64,000 nucleotides of DNA from Gemella sp. GL1 (GCF_013415365.1 NZ_JACBYB010000021.1:1-64000); one strand, 5' to 3'; counted from the stretch's first letter, positions 21,973-35,377 are shown. The notes: generated from the letters alone by a model not told the origin. Made by a program: numbers and translations.

Positions 21973-22893
21973 TTATTCCTGCTTATAATCAATCACATCT
22001 TCATATGTTTCTACAAATTTTCTATTTTCTACTTTGTAATTATATAATATCGCATTTATCTCTGATCCTATGATCAAAATATAACCCGTAAAGTATAACC
22101 ACATGATAAATAACATTATGGCTCCTATAGAACCATAAGTTTTTATATAGTTTGAAAAATGGTCAATATAGTAACCAAAAACTTTACTTATGGCAAACCA
22201 AGCAAGCGTTGCAAAAAACGCCCCTGGTACTGCTATTTTAAATGGCAACTTTATATTAGTTGCTAGTATGTATAATATTACAAATATAAAAAATGTAAAT
22301 ACTAATGGAAATACCGTCGTAATATAACTCCAAACTAGATAAAAATCATTATCTAATTCGAACTTTTTAAATAAAAGCCATGTCAATTGCCTACCAAATA
22401 CAAGCAGAGCTAACATTACAAACATCGCTAACATCATAATAATTACAAGAAAAATACTGATTATCCTTGTAATTATCCACATTCTCTCTTCCTTAACTCT
22501 AAAAGATATATTAAAAGCATACATCAAACCATAAATTGCATTTGATGCTGACCACAATGTAAATATAATAGAAAATGTTAAGATTGTATTGTTTCTATTG
22601 TTTAATACCTCAGCTATCATATTGAATATATATTGTCCTAGACTTCCTGGTGCTACTATTTCTATTCTATTTAGTATGTAGTCTTGATTTATATTAAAAT
22701 ATGGAGTCAAAGATAATATAACCAATATCATTGGCAAGAATGATAATATAAAATAGTAACTAAGATTGGCTGATATTAATGAAATTTCATCATACATCAA
22801 CCTATAGTAAAGTTCTTTTACAAACTTCTTAAAGGTCAATTTATTACGCGGATTCTCTTCTACAAACGAATAATTTTTATCCGGTATTAGCAT
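21973..22893 (-). CDS. YihY/BrkB-family integral membrane protein
   Basis: A 306-residue protein with about six TM helices. Family features: LSYYFILSFLPMILVILS after the first helix, LWSASNAIYGLMYAFNISF, and PGAFFATLAWFAISKVFGYYI. YihY (once called RNase BN) is a conserved inner-membrane protein without proven activity. It starts one base after the stop of the 59-residue gene upstream, so the two are co-transcribed. Confidence 0.9.
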   Translation of the reverse strand: MLIPDKNYSFVEENPRNKLTFKKFVKELYYRLMYDEISLISANLSYYFILSFLPMILVILSLTPYFNINQDYILNRIEIVAPGSLGQYIFNMIAEVLNNRNNTILTFSIIFTLWSASNAIYGLMYAFNISFRVKEERMWIITRIISIFLVIIMMLAMFVMLALLVFGRQLTWLLFKKFELDNDFYLVWSYITTVFPLVFTFFIFVILYILATNIKLPFKIAVPGAFFATLAWFAISKVFGYYIDHFSNYIKTYGSIGAIMLFIMWLYFTGYILIIGSEINAILYNYKVENRKFVETYEDVIDYKQE

Positions 22894-22894
22894 T

Positions 22895-23074
22895 CTACTT
22901 TAATACTTTTGCCAATGTCTTCGCTATAGTATAGTATTTTGTTGCCTTTGTTAATTTTGAAGTTTTAGATGATTTAAAGCCACTGTTTAAAGATTTAGTT
23001 TTTTTATCCTTACTTAATAAAGAATATATAGTGTAGCCAATTCCTATAAGCTTAACTATTCTTCCTAATTTCAT
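22895..23074 (-). CDS. Small basic protein with N-terminal hydrophobic helix
   Basis: A 59-residue protein: MKLGRIVKLIGIGYTIYSLL is a likely membrane anchor, followed by a lysine/serine/threonine-rich tail. SD GGAGG, seven bases before ATG. It sits directly before the YihY gene in one operon. No family is recognised and the length is below the usual gene-calling limit. Confidence 0.65.
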   Translation of the reverse strand: MKLGRIVKLIGIGYTIYSLLSKDKKTKSLNSGFKSSKTSKLTKATKYYTIAKTLAKVLK

Positions 23075-23153
23075 AGCAGATACCTCCTCTATCTAGTAAT
23101 ACGCTATATTATTATAATTATATCATTTTCTACTATATCTTTTCAATAAAAAA

Positions 23154-23173
23154 AACGATGCATATGCATCGTT
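23154..23173 (-). terminator. rpsT terminator
   Basis: Perfect palindrome AACGATGCATATGCATCGTT followed by a T-run on the minus strand. Confidence 0.85.
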
Positions 23174-23179
23174 CAAAAA

Positions 23180-23431
23180 CTATTTGCTTAGACTTGATTT
23201 ATATCTAGCTGCTGCATTTTTATGGATAAGGTTAGTCTTAGCTGCTTTATCAATTTTTTTGAAAGCAAAGTTTACTAATTCTGCAGAATTATCAGCACCC
23301 TCGGCTTTAGCTAATTTAGCTTTTTTGATAGCTGTACGCATTTCAGATTTCTTAGCTGTATTAGCAGCATTAATTTTAGAATCTTGACGTACACTCTTTA
23401 CTGATGATTGAATATTTGGCATTCTTTTCAC
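23180..23431 (-). CDS. rpsT: Ribosomal protein S20
   Basis: An 83-residue, very basic and helical protein that binds 16S rRNA. Family features: PNIQSSVKSVRQDSKINAAN at the N-terminus, KSEMRTAIKKA and the C-terminal IHKNAAARYKSSLSK. SD GGAGG. It is located downstream of holA, as in other Firmicutes, and has its own terminator. Confidence 0.96.
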   Translation of the reverse strand: MKRMPNIQSSVKSVRQDSKINAANTAKKSEMRTAIKKAKLAKAEGADNSAELVNFAFKKIDKAAKTNLIHKNAAARYKSSLSK

Positions 23432-23563
23432 CTCCTAATAAAAATTTTTAACTACTAAGAAATATTAATTAATATTCTTAATTACGAATAATTAAGGTGT
23501 TGTAAAATACAACTATCTAATTATATCAGATTTATTTTATATTTACAAGATTTTTTATCTTTT

Positions 23564-24550
23564 TTATTTTGATAATTTTTCCATAAGTCTATTTATAAAT
23601 AAATCTAATATTAAATACTTATTTATATAAGATGATTTCAAATCTTTATCACAATCTTTAGCCATTATTATACTATCAAATAAATCTTCTAAAGTATAAT
23701 AATATACCATTCGTGCTGCTAGCTGTACTCTATAGGGATGGATTTTTAATTTTGTAGCTATATCTTTTTGATTATAATTCTCTTTAAGCAAAATTTTAAC
23801 CTTGTAATATAGCCTAAGCTGTGAAGCTATAAGACCTAGCAACATAATCGGTTCTTCCGACTTTAACTTTAAAGATTCGAAAACTTTTCTTACATTTATA
23901 TAATCTTTCTTAAATAGATAATCCGTTAGAGAAAAAACATCATATTCTAAGCTTCTTACTAATAAATTTTCAATATCTTCTTTCTCTACTTTAGATTTTC
24001 CTTTACAATAAATAGATAATTTCTCAAGCTCTCTTTTTATACCAACAAAGTCTAGCCTAGTGTACTCTATTAAAAAATTTGCAATTTCTTTAGTGATTTT
24101 TATCTTTTCATTCGTAAGATAATTTATTATGTATTTAGAAAGTTCTGCATCTTTGTAATTTTCAAAATTTATGATTTTCCCTACTTCTTTTATCTTTTTA
24201 TTAATTTTTTTTCTACTATCTATTCCTTCTTCACAAGAAAATATCAACAAAACATCGGGATTATAATTAGAGATATACTCAAAAAGTAAATCTAAATCAT
24301 GTTCAATTTTTATTTTTTTTCTTTTAGTTTGTAGAAATACTGAATTATCTGCCAATACTACCTTCTTATTTGAAAAAAATCCTGCTTCCCTGCATTCATA
24401 AAGCAAGTCTTCTATAGTGGATTCTAACATATTAAGCTTAATAAGATTAAAATCATCTACCTGATTATCTAAATATTCATTAATCAATTTATTTTTACTT
24501 TCTAGTAAAGCTTCTTTATTTTCTCCGTACAGTATAACAATATTTTTCAT
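23564..24550 (-). CDS. holA: DNA polymerase III delta subunit
   Basis: A 328-residue clamp-loader subunit that opens the beta clamp. It has the usual weakly conserved layout: an N-terminal Walker-like region without functional P-loop (ILYGENKEALLESK), the AEREL-like stretch KLSIYCKGKSKVEKEDIENL and the C-terminal collar helices (PYRVQLAARMVYYYTLEDLFDSI). It abuts comEC at 24550, the conserved Firmicutes order comEC-holA-rpsT. Confidence 0.9.
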   Translation of the reverse strand: MKNIVILYGENKEALLESKNKLINEYLDNQVDDFNLIKLNMLESTIEDLLYECREAGFFSNKKVVLADNSVFLQTKRKKIKIEHDLDLLFEYISNYNPDVLLIFSCEEGIDSRKKINKKIKEVGKIINFENYKDAELSKYIINYLTNEKIKITKEIANFLIEYTRLDFVGIKRELEKLSIYCKGKSKVEKEDIENLLVRSLEYDVFSLTDYLFKKDYINVRKVFESLKLKSEEPIMLLGLIASQLRLYYKVKILLKENYNQKDIATKLKIHPYRVQLAARMVYYYTLEDLFDSIIMAKDCDKDLKSSYINKYLILDLFINRLMEKLSK

Positions 24551-26505
24551 TATTTTTTAGACTTTTCCTCATTAATTATATATTCCTTATCCCTAAATTT
24601 TAACACTACTCTGTCAACACCATTATATATCCTCACTTCACCTAATTCATAAAACTTATTATCTTTAATTATACTTACCTTAATATTGTTCAAATTAGCT
24701 ACTTGTATAACTTCTTCTATGTTTTTATGTTTTACTATGTTCTCTAAAATCAAAACTTGGTCTGCTTTCCCCTGAGAAAGTAGCCATGTAGCCTTGCCAA
24801 TTTCTAATGGAGACACTTTTGTCAGTATTAAATAATTAAATTTTCGGATACCTTCAAAATCCATAAGATTTTTATATTGATTTATTATATCATAATCTTT
24901 AGTCTTTTTCCTAAAATCATTTTTAAAATCTGGATAATTATTGGATGTATTAATCAGTATAGTTTTACTCTTATTTCGCAGATAATAGACTGACTTACCA
25001 TTCAGCTTTAATTCATATAAGTATTGATTATATTGAACACTATAATTTGCTATAAATAGAATAAGGCTCAAGAAAATTATTCCTAAAGTAAATTTCCTAT
25101 AATCTTCTTTATTCAGATAAACTAAAGTAAGTATTACTACCAGCAAAACTAAGTAGATATAGTATGGACTTACTTTAGCAATAATCCATTTATTTGGTAA
25201 AAAGTTAAATATATCTAATACTTTATCATTTATATAAAAAACCAAATTTAATATAGGTTTGAAAAAAACATTAAACAAATCCACAGATACTAAAAATACA
25301 GAATAGGATACTATTACTATCGGAAAAATAATCATTGTGAAATATGGTACAAAAATTAAATTACTTAATATTGAAATAAAAGAAAAATTGTTGAAATAGT
25401 AAACTGTAATCGGTAGAGATGATATTCCAGCTATTAAAGAGACTTTAAATGCCTGTTCTAATTTACTTAGAGATTTTTTAATATACTCTCCCGACATTAA
25501 TAAAGAAAAACTTATAAAAAATGAGAATTGAAAACCAATATCATATACATAATATGGATTTAAAAATAACATTAACAAGAATACTAAAAACAAAGCATCT
25601 AAACTTGCTAATATTAGTTTTTTAAAAATTATATATACTGCAATCATAGCTACAGCTCTAATTACCGAGGGTGAAAATCCAGCTAAGATTGCATATATTG
25701 GTAATATGATTAATATAATCCTATCTTTAATATTTTTTTCAATATTAAACTTACCTAATATAAAATATATGATTGAAAGTAAAGCAGCAACATGTAGTCC
25801 TGAAATTGCTAATAAATGGCTAATCCCTATATTTGCATAAATCTCTTTATCATTTTCTTCTAAATTTGATTTATCTCCGTAAATAAGTGCCTGCACATAA
25901 CCAGCTTTATCCAAAAGCAGATTGTTATTTATATTTTGAATTGCCTTAGACCTTAATAAATTTATATTATTAAAAATTCCGTTTACCTTAGAAGACGTTT
26001 CTTTGATATCTTTTATAATAACTTGCTTATATACATAATGTTTATTTTGATAATCTTTGTAATCAAAAGAATAAAAATTTTTCTTTTCAGCAATATCTTT
26101 TATTTCTACTAATGCCTTAATCTGACCTCCATAAAATTTCTTTTCAAAAAACTCTTTTTCTTCTCGATTATTCAAGCTATAAGCAAGTTGTACATCTTCT
26201 CCATCAAGATTAGCCCTCGTTTTAAGATAATCTCCGTTAATAATAATTGGATTGGTTAGAGTTAAAATTACCTCTCTTTCCTGTGTATTCTGTAAGTTAG
26301 ACATATGATTATTTATAGAAATATGCGATCTAATAAAAAAGGCCAAAAAAACAAGTACAAATAGCACTGTTTCTTTAACCTTTATCTCTTTCTTATTAAA
26401 AATATAAAGAAAAAGAAATATAAGTAATATCGCAGAAGCCAAAACTTTTTCAAAATTTAAAAGAATAGCTCCTAACGACAACAGAGCTAATAAAAATATC
26501 TTCAT
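24550..26505 (-). CDS. comEC: Competence DNA channel protein ComEC (with degenerate MBL domain)
   Basis: A 651-residue polytopic membrane protein that forms the channel for single-stranded DNA uptake. An N-terminal TM pair and OB-like soluble domain (DUF4131, about 50-190) are followed by the Competence domain (GDKSNLEENDKEIYANIGIS, HLLAISGLHVAALLSII, GFSPSVIRA). The C-terminal 150 residues align with the metallo-beta-lactamase-like nuclease domain, but the HxHxDH motif is missing: the equivalent place reads LILTKVSPLEIGKATWLL. It is shorter than Bacillus ComEC. It overlaps comEB by four bases. Confidence 0.92.
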   Translation of the reverse strand: MKIFLLALLSLGAILLNFEKVLASAILLIFLFLYIFNKKEIKVKETVLFVLVFLAFFIRSHISINNHMSNLQNTQEREVILTLTNPIIINGDYLKTRANLDGEDVQLAYSLNNREEKEFFEKKFYGGQIKALVEIKDIAEKKNFYSFDYKDYQNKHYVYKQVIIKDIKETSSKVNGIFNNINLLRSKAIQNINNNLLLDKAGYVQALIYGDKSNLEENDKEIYANIGISHLLAISGLHVAALLSIIYFILGKFNIEKNIKDRIILIILPIYAILAGFSPSVIRAVAMIAVYIIFKKLILASLDALFLVFLLMLFLNPYYVYDIGFQFSFFISFSLLMSGEYIKKSLSKLEQAFKVSLIAGISSLPITVYYFNNFSFISILSNLIFVPYFTMIIFPIVIVSYSVFLVSVDLFNVFFKPILNLVFYINDKVLDIFNFLPNKWIIAKVSPYYIYLVLLVVILTLVYLNKEDYRKFTLGIIFLSLILFIANYSVQYNQYLYELKLNGKSVYYLRNKSKTILINTSNNYPDFKNDFRKKTKDYDIINQYKNLMDFEGIRKFNYLILTKVSPLEIGKATWLLSQGKADQVLILENIVKHKNIEEVIQVANLNNIKVSIIKDNKFYELGEVRIYNGVDRVVLKFRDKEYIINEEKSKK

Positions 26506-26963
26506 TTTTTCTTCATTCTAGTGATTACATCCTCTACCTGATAATCAACTTTTCTCACTATTATTCCAGATTTTTTTAATAATCCCTCTGCATATTTATT
26601 ATTTTTATAATCTTCAGCATAACATATTTCTTTTATTCCTGCTTGAATAACTGACTTAGTACAATTCAAACAAGGAAAATGTGTAACATAAATTGTTGCA
26701 CCATTAGTCGTGACTCCAAACTTAGCACACTGTAATAAAGCATTTACTTCAGCATGTATGGTTCTCATGCAATGACCATCTACGACTTTACAACCTGCAT
26801 CAATACAATGTTCATCCCCTTGAATTGAACCATTGTATCCTCCTGCAATTATCCTTTTATCTCTTACTATCGTTGCACCTACACTAAGCCTTTCACAGGT
26901 TGATCTTAATGACAATAGATGACTCTGTGCCATAAAATACTCATCCCAAGATATTCTTTCCAT
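26502..26963 (-). CDS. comEB: dCMP deaminase-family protein ComEB
   Basis: A 153-residue zinc deaminase that converts dCMP to dUMP for dTMP synthesis. Zinc and catalytic motifs: HAE in TIHAEVNALLQCA and PCLNC in HFPCLNCTKSVIQAG; the additional Cys/His segment DEHCIDAGCKVVDGHCMR is typical of dCMP deaminase. It sits between comEA and comEC as in the Bacillus comE operon, although it is not needed for transformation there. Confidence 0.95.
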   Translation of the reverse strand: MERISWDEYFMAQSHLLSLRSTCERLSVGATIVRDKRIIAGGYNGSIQGDEHCIDAGCKVVDGHCMRTIHAEVNALLQCAKFGVTTNGATIYVTHFPCLNCTKSVIQAGIKEICYAEDYKNNKYAEGLLKKSGIIVRKVDYQVEDVITRMKKK

Positions 26964-26966
26964 TTC

Positions 26967-27602
26967 TTAAACCTCTATCTGATCTTTCATTTTTTCAAAA
27001 CTAGCCTTACCTATTCCTTTAACTTTAGTTATGTCTTCAGGTTTTGTAAAATTACCTTTATTTTCCCTATAGTCAATTATAGCTTGTGCTCTAGTTTCAC
27101 CTACACCTTTTAATTTCATAAGTTCCTCTTTACTAGCCAAGTTAATATTTATAGTCTGGGAAGGAGATGCAGCCACTTGATTTGTTAAAGAATTTTGAGT
27201 AACCACTCTCTCTCCTTTTTTCGAAATAACTATCATCATTTGATCTTTTAATTTTTGACTTAAATTAATGTTAGATATATCAGCATCTGCTAAAAGTCCC
27301 CCCGCTTTTTCAATAGCATCATTGACTCTATCTTTCACGGTCATTTCATATAAACCAGGACTTTTCACCTGTCCCTTAATATCTATAAAGATAACTTGAT
27401 CTTCTGTAGTTTCTCCCACATTTGAAATTGATTCGGAAGTAAAACTGTATTCCTGAAATCCACTAGTAAATTGCTTATCTTTTTTATTATAATAAAAAAA
27501 TAACAAGACTACAATTATTATTAAGCTAGTGATAAATGCTGGTAATATAGTTTTTATATTTTGTTTTATAAATATATATATTTCTTCTTTATTAAATCTC
27601 AT
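26967..27602 (-). CDS. comEA: Competence DNA receptor ComEA
   Basis: A 211-residue protein: one N-terminal TM helix (about 18-34), an extracellular SLBB domain (VIFIDIKGQVKSPGLYEMTV, then DRVNDAIEKAGGLL), a flexible linker and the C-terminal helix-hairpin-helix pair (NLASKEELMKLKGVGETRAQ and ITKVKGIGKASFEKM) that binds double-stranded DNA. It is the first gene of the late competence operon. Its promoter, TTGACA-N17-TATAAT, is close to consensus. Confidence 0.95.
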   Translation of the reverse strand: MRFNKEEIYIFIKQNIKTILPAFITSLIIIVVLLFFYYNKKDKQFTSGFQEYSFTSESISNVGETTEDQVIFIDIKGQVKSPGLYEMTVKDRVNDAIEKAGGLLADADISNINLSQKLKDQMMIVISKKGERVVTQNSLTNQVAASPSQTININLASKEELMKLKGVGETRAQAIIDYRENKGNFTKPEDITKVKGIGKASFEKMKDQIEV

Positions 27603-27623
27603 ACAATCACCTTCTTAATATCT

Positions 27624-27652
27624 ATTATAATACATAAGAAAAACGCTGTCAA
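27624..27652 (-). promoter_or_regulatory. comEA promoter
   Basis: TTGACA (27652-27647), 17-bp spacer, TATAAT (27629-27624). It is divergent from iscS. No ComX-type combox was seen. Confidence 0.7.
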
Positions 27653-27741
27653 AACTCTAAATAAATTTATAGAGGTTTCTAAAATTGAGCATTGTATATA
27701 ATTATGTTAAAATAATATTACTAATTAGAAAGAGGTTTTCC

Positions 27742-29974
<2,233 letters not shown>

Positions 29975-29975
29975 G

Positions 29976-30006
29976 AAATCGCAAATTAAAAATTGCGATT
30001 TTTATT
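29976..30006 (+). terminator. iscS-mnmA terminator
   Basis: AAATCGCAA / TTGCGATTT with T-rich tail directly after mnmA. Confidence 0.8.
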
Positions 30007-30055
30007 TACAATTAATAATTTTCAGAAAAAAATATATTATTATCTTTTTATTTTA

Positions 30056-30084
30056 TTGACAATTCTTAATTATTGTTTTATAAT
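30056..30084 (+). promoter_or_regulatory. Promoter of the tautomerase gene with inverted repeat
   Basis: TTGACA (30056-30061), exact 17-bp spacer, TATAAT (30079-30084). ATTCTTAATT in the spacer is repeated in inverted form just after the -10 (AATTAAGAAT), a likely operator for an unidentified repressor. Confidence 0.7.
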
Positions 30085-30118
30085 AAGAATTAAGAATTTT
30101 ATGAAAGAGGTAATTATT

Positions 30119-30505
30119 ATGCCAATAGTACAAGTCGACTGGACAGTCAAAAAAACAGCTGAAGAAAAAAGAGAATTTATGGATTTTATAGCAGATTCAA
30201 TTAATGAGGCAACTGGAACTATTCAAAAAAATGTTTATGTTTATATAACTGAGTGGGAAAAAGAAAACGCTCGTAAAACTGCACCTGTTATTCGTGTGGA
30301 CTGGACCGATATGCCAGACACCAGAACATACGCAGCTAAGCAAGTTCTTTTTAAAAAATTCACTGATAAGTTACGTGAATTAACTGGAGAAGACCCAAGC
30401 GATATTGTAATTATCTTCAATGACATCCCCCTATATAATGCTTATATCAACTACACTACTAGATATGAGTGGATGGGTGAAAATGACTTTAAGGATAAAA
30501 AATAA
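30119..30505 (+). CDS. Tautomerase (4-oxalocrotonate tautomerase superfamily)
   Basis: A 128-residue protein that begins PIVQVDWTVKKTAEEKREFM after the initiator Met, giving the N-terminal catalytic Pro1 of the superfamily. A second beta-alpha-beta half starts at PVIRVDWTDMPDTRTYAAKQ, so it looks like a fused dimer of two 4-OT subunits. The substrate is unknown. ATG 30119 has AAGAGG upstream; the frame extends left without SD. It has its own promoter and terminator, so it is monocistronic. Confidence 0.85.
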   Translation: MPIVQVDWTVKKTAEEKREFMDFIADSINEATGTIQKNVYVYITEWEKENARKTAPVIRVDWTDMPDTRTYAAKQVLFKKFTDKLRELTGEDPSDIVIIFNDIPLYNAYINYTTRYEWMGENDFKDKK

Positions 30506-30526
30506 TTAAAAACAAATAAAATTATA

Positions 30527-30556
30527 AAAACTCCAAGAAAAATTTTCTTGGAGTTT
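30527..30556 (+). terminator. Tautomerase terminator
   Basis: AAAACTCCAAGAAA / TTTCTTGGAGTTTT with T-tail; probably bidirectional with pyrG. Confidence 0.8.
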
Positions 30557-30678
30557 TTATAATTTTGAATTTCTCTTTGATAATAAAGCTAAACATCGAT
30601 TTTAGATGTATAATCCAAAAAAGGAATTACTAAGCAATTTAGGACTATATTCCACTGTTTGTATTAAGTATCATACTT

Positions 30679-32289
<1,611 letters not shown>

Positions 32290-32304
32290 TCACATAAATA
32301 AAAA

Positions 32305-32378
32305 TAAAAATCCCCCTACACCTAAGCATAGGGGGATAGTTTATACATCACTCGTTTTTAGAGTGCCCATAAATTATA
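32305..32378 (-). promoter_or_regulatory. pyrG promoter, GGGC start and attenuator
   Basis: -10 TATAAT (32378-32373), then initial transcript GGGCAC from 32368, then the terminator TATCCCCCTA / TAGGGGGAT (about 32337-32305) with T-run. In B. subtilis low CTP causes repeated G addition at GGGC, and the G-run pairs with the C-run of the terminator to prevent termination. The same parts are present here. Confidence 0.8.
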
Positions 32379-32409
32379 ATAGCATACTATCGTAACTTAT
32401 GCAAGTTAA

Positions 32410-33783
32410 TTATTTTGCCTTTGAATTTTTAATTGAATACATAAAGTAAATTACTGCTCCAACTAGCATCCATCCAATTGTAATTAACCAAGTTGTCAAT
32501 GTTACACTTGTTATTATTAAAAATATAAAAATTGCAATTGCTAATCCTGGAACAAATGGCATTGCCGGAACTTTAAATCCTCTCTTAGCATTTGGATGTG
32601 ATTTTCTAAATTTTATAGTTGCATAAGCTACCAACATAAATGCAATAATTGCAGCTACTGTTGCAATTTCTGATAGTTGACCTAGAGGTAAGAATCCTGC
32701 AAAGAAAGCTGTTAGTAATCCTGTTATCCAAGTTAATCTATTTGGAACTTGATTTTTATTTACTTTTGCTAATGAGTTAGGTAACAATCCATCTCTGGCC
32801 ATTGTAAAAGCAATCCTTACTGCAGCGTACATAAATGATAAAACTCCTGCCATAAGACCAATCGATGCACCTAATGAAATTAACCAAGCTGCTTTAGTTT
32901 GTCCTACTTCAGTTAATACATAAACAAGTGCATTACCAGTTCCTAATTGACTGTAAGGAACAACACCCGTTAATACTAAACATACGGCTATATATAATGA
33001 CGTACAAACAAGCATTGTAATTAAAATTGCTTTAGGTAGTGTTTTTTCAGGATTAATAGTTTCCTCTGCAGATGTAGAAATAGCATCTAAACCTAAATAA
33101 GCAAAGAATACAGTAGTGGCACCAACCATTACCCCTGAAAAACCTGCTGGAGCAAAATCATTTGTCCAATTTTCAATATTAATATGGAATGACCCTACTA
33201 CAATAAATAATAAAACTATAGATACTTTTATAAAGGCTAAGATATTATTTATCATTTTACTTTCACTTGTTCCCCTAGTTAAAAGGACTGTTAATAATAA
33301 AATTGCAATTATAGCTGGAGCATTAGCTATTCCCCCATCTTGCGGAATAGTAGTGAACTTCTCTCCTAAATTAATTCCCATACCTGATAACAATGAATTG
33401 AAGTATTTAGACCAGCCATTAGCAACTGCAGCTGCTGTCAGGATATAACCTCCTAATAATACCCATCCTATCTTATAAGCAATAATTTCTCCTAAAACAA
33501 CATACATATATGAATATGTTGAACCACTTGATGGAATTGCTGATGCCATCTCAGCATAACATAAAGCTACGATAGTACACGCAAGTCCTGCAAGTAAAAA
33601 TGAAAAAATTACTGCTGGACCTGCACTAGCTGATGCAACTCCTGTTAAAACCATAACTCCTGAACCCACTATAGCGGCAATACCAAACAATACTAAATCT
33701 AAAGTACGCATTGTTGGTTTAAATGATTTTTGACCATTTTCTGCTATAACTGACTCAAGAGATTTTTTTCTGAATAAACTCAT
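32410..33783 (-). CDS. APC-family amino-acid permease (YfnA/CAT-like)
   Basis: A 457-residue transporter with about 12 TM helices. APC signature FGIAAIVGSGVMVLTG (TM1, substrate backbone site), FLLAGLACTIVALCYAEMAS (TM2-3) and FFAYLGLDAISTSAEET (TM6 and beyond). Closest in character to YfnA/GkApcT cationic or broad amino-acid permeases; the substrate cannot be stated. It is monocistronic, between pyrG and pepA. Confidence 0.88.
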   Translation of the reverse strand: MSLFRKKSLESVIAENGQKSFKPTMRTLDLVLFGIAAIVGSGVMVLTGVASASAGPAVIFSFLLAGLACTIVALCYAEMASAIPSSGSTYSYMYVVLGEIIAYKIGWVLLGGYILTAAAVANGWSKYFNSLLSGMGINLGEKFTTIPQDGGIANAPAIIAILLLTVLLTRGTSESKMINNILAFIKVSIVLLFIVVGSFHINIENWTNDFAPAGFSGVMVGATTVFFAYLGLDAISTSAEETINPEKTLPKAILITMLVCTSLYIAVCLVLTGVVPYSQLGTGNALVYVLTEVGQTKAAWLISLGASIGLMAGVLSFMYAAVRIAFTMARDGLLPNSLAKVNKNQVPNRLTWITGLLTAFFAGFLPLGQLSEIATVAAIIAFMLVAYATIKFRKSHPNAKRGFKVPAMPFVPGLAIAIFIFLIITSVTLTTWLITIGWMLVGAVIYFMYSIKNSKAK

Positions 33784-33923
33784 TTTTATCTCCTTTTATA
33801 TTTAATTGTGATTCTTTAATTATAATACTATTGTAAAAATTTGTAAATTAATAAACCCTAATATCCATGCATAAAATCCACAATTCAAAATTTTTGTAAT
33901 TTTACAATTGTAATTTTCAAAAT

Positions 33924-33948
33924 AAAAGAGAGCTTTCGCTCTCTAAGA
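33924..33948 (-). terminator. pepA terminator
   Basis: AGAGAGC-GAAA-GCTCTCT and TTTTATTTT on the minus strand. Confidence 0.8.
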
Positions 33949-33957
33949 TTTATTTTA

Positions 33958-35367
33958 TTATTTATTTAGTAAATTATATAGAGCTTTTACATGAACCCCT
34001 GTTGCATTCACTGGCTGGTACTTATATGGCATACTTAAATAAGATGTTCCAGCTATATCCAAATGAATCCAAGGAATATTTTTATCAGCTAAGAACTCTT
34101 CTATAAATAATCCTGCTGTAATCATTCCACCAAAACGGCCACCAGTATTCTTAATATCTGCTACCCTTGATTTATTTCTTTCTCTATAAGAATTATCCAT
34201 CGGCATTTGCCATACTCGCTCTCCTGCATTTTTTGCAGCTTCCTTAAAGTCATCAAAGAAATCCTGTTTATTGCTTAATGCACCTGTATAATCTTCTGCT
34301 AAAGCTACTAAACAAGCTCCTGTTAAAGTAGCAATATCAATTACTTTTGTTACTCCTAATTCTTTTGTTGTATAATATATTGCATCAGCAAGAGTTATGC
34401 GTCCTTCAGCATCTGTATTATCTACTTCGATAGTTTTTCCAGATAATGAATAAATTACATCTCCTGGTTTATAAGAAGATGATGACACCATATTTTCACA
34501 AGCTGCCACTACTGCTACTAGGTTAGTTTTTAATTTTCTCTTAGCAACAAGTTCCATAGCTGCAATCACTGTTGCAGCTCCCGCCATATCAGAATTCATA
34601 CTAGTCATACTATCACTTGGCTTTAGTGAATATCCCCCTGTATCGTAAGTAACACCTTTTCCGACTAATCCTAAAACTTCTTCTGCATCTGGATTATTTA
34701 AATATTTCATTACGATAAATCTTGGTTTTCGACTACTTCCACGTCCTACTGATAGAAAAGCTACTAGCCCCATTTCTTCCGCTTGCTTTTCATCATAAAC
34801 CTTAACATCTACACCAACTGCTGATAATTTTTCTTTTGCTATATTAGCCAAAGTCTCTGGATACAAATATTCCGCTCTCTCATTTACTAAATCTCTAGCA
34901 AAAAATATTGAATCTATAACATCTTTTGCTTCTTGAACAGCCATATTAAAGTCTTTTTCAGATAATTGTGTATTAATGTGTACTCTTATTTGCTCTTTAT
35001 CTTCTTTAAGAGTCTTATATTTATCAAATTCATAAGTTGCGTGATATAGCCCTTCCACTACCGCTTTTAGCAATTCCACATCATCTTGAATAGAAATTGT
35101 AAATTCATATTCTTTCTTGCCAATCAAATCTTTTAATAACTTAAAGTAAGCTTCACGATAAGTATCTGCAATAAATTCATCTGCATTACCTAAACCTAGA
35201 AAGGCCTCCTTGCTACTATTAAAAGGTAAATGCGTAAATACTTGTCCTATTTCTCCAGAAAACAACTTTTTATCTTCTGCGTATCTAAATAGTTCCGAAT
35301 TTTGACTATCACCCTTAAATAATTCCGTAACATTTACCCCTGCACTAGTATTGTATTTTAATTCCAT
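33958..35367 (-). CDS. pepA: Leucyl aminopeptidase (M17 family)
   Basis: A 469-residue cytosolic zinc/manganese exopeptidase. Catalytic domain motifs: VGKGVTYDTGGYSLKP (metal-binding Lys and Asp), NSDMAGAATVIAAM and NTDAEGRITLADAI (family signature with Asp/Glu ligands and Arg). The N-terminal domain is variable, as usual. It follows the HemY-like gene by ten bases and is the last gene of a leftward cluster that begins at coaE. Confidence 0.95.
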   Translation of the reverse strand: MELKYNTSAGVNVTELFKGDSQNSELFRYAEDKKLFSGEIGQVFTHLPFNSSKEAFLGLGNADEFIADTYREAYFKLLKDLIGKKEYEFTISIQDDVELLKAVVEGLYHATYEFDKYKTLKEDKEQIRVHINTQLSEKDFNMAVQEAKDVIDSIFFARDLVNERAEYLYPETLANIAKEKLSAVGVDVKVYDEKQAEEMGLVAFLSVGRGSSRKPRFIVMKYLNNPDAEEVLGLVGKGVTYDTGGYSLKPSDSMTSMNSDMAGAATVIAAMELVAKRKLKTNLVAVVAACENMVSSSSYKPGDVIYSLSGKTIEVDNTDAEGRITLADAIYYTTKELGVTKVIDIATLTGACLVALAEDYTGALSNKQDFFDDFKEAAKNAGERVWQMPMDNSYRERNKSRVADIKNTGGRFGGMITAGLFIEEFLADKNIPWIHLDIAGTSYLSMPYKYQPVNATGVHVKALYNLLNK

Positions 35368-35377
35368 AATTTTTCAC

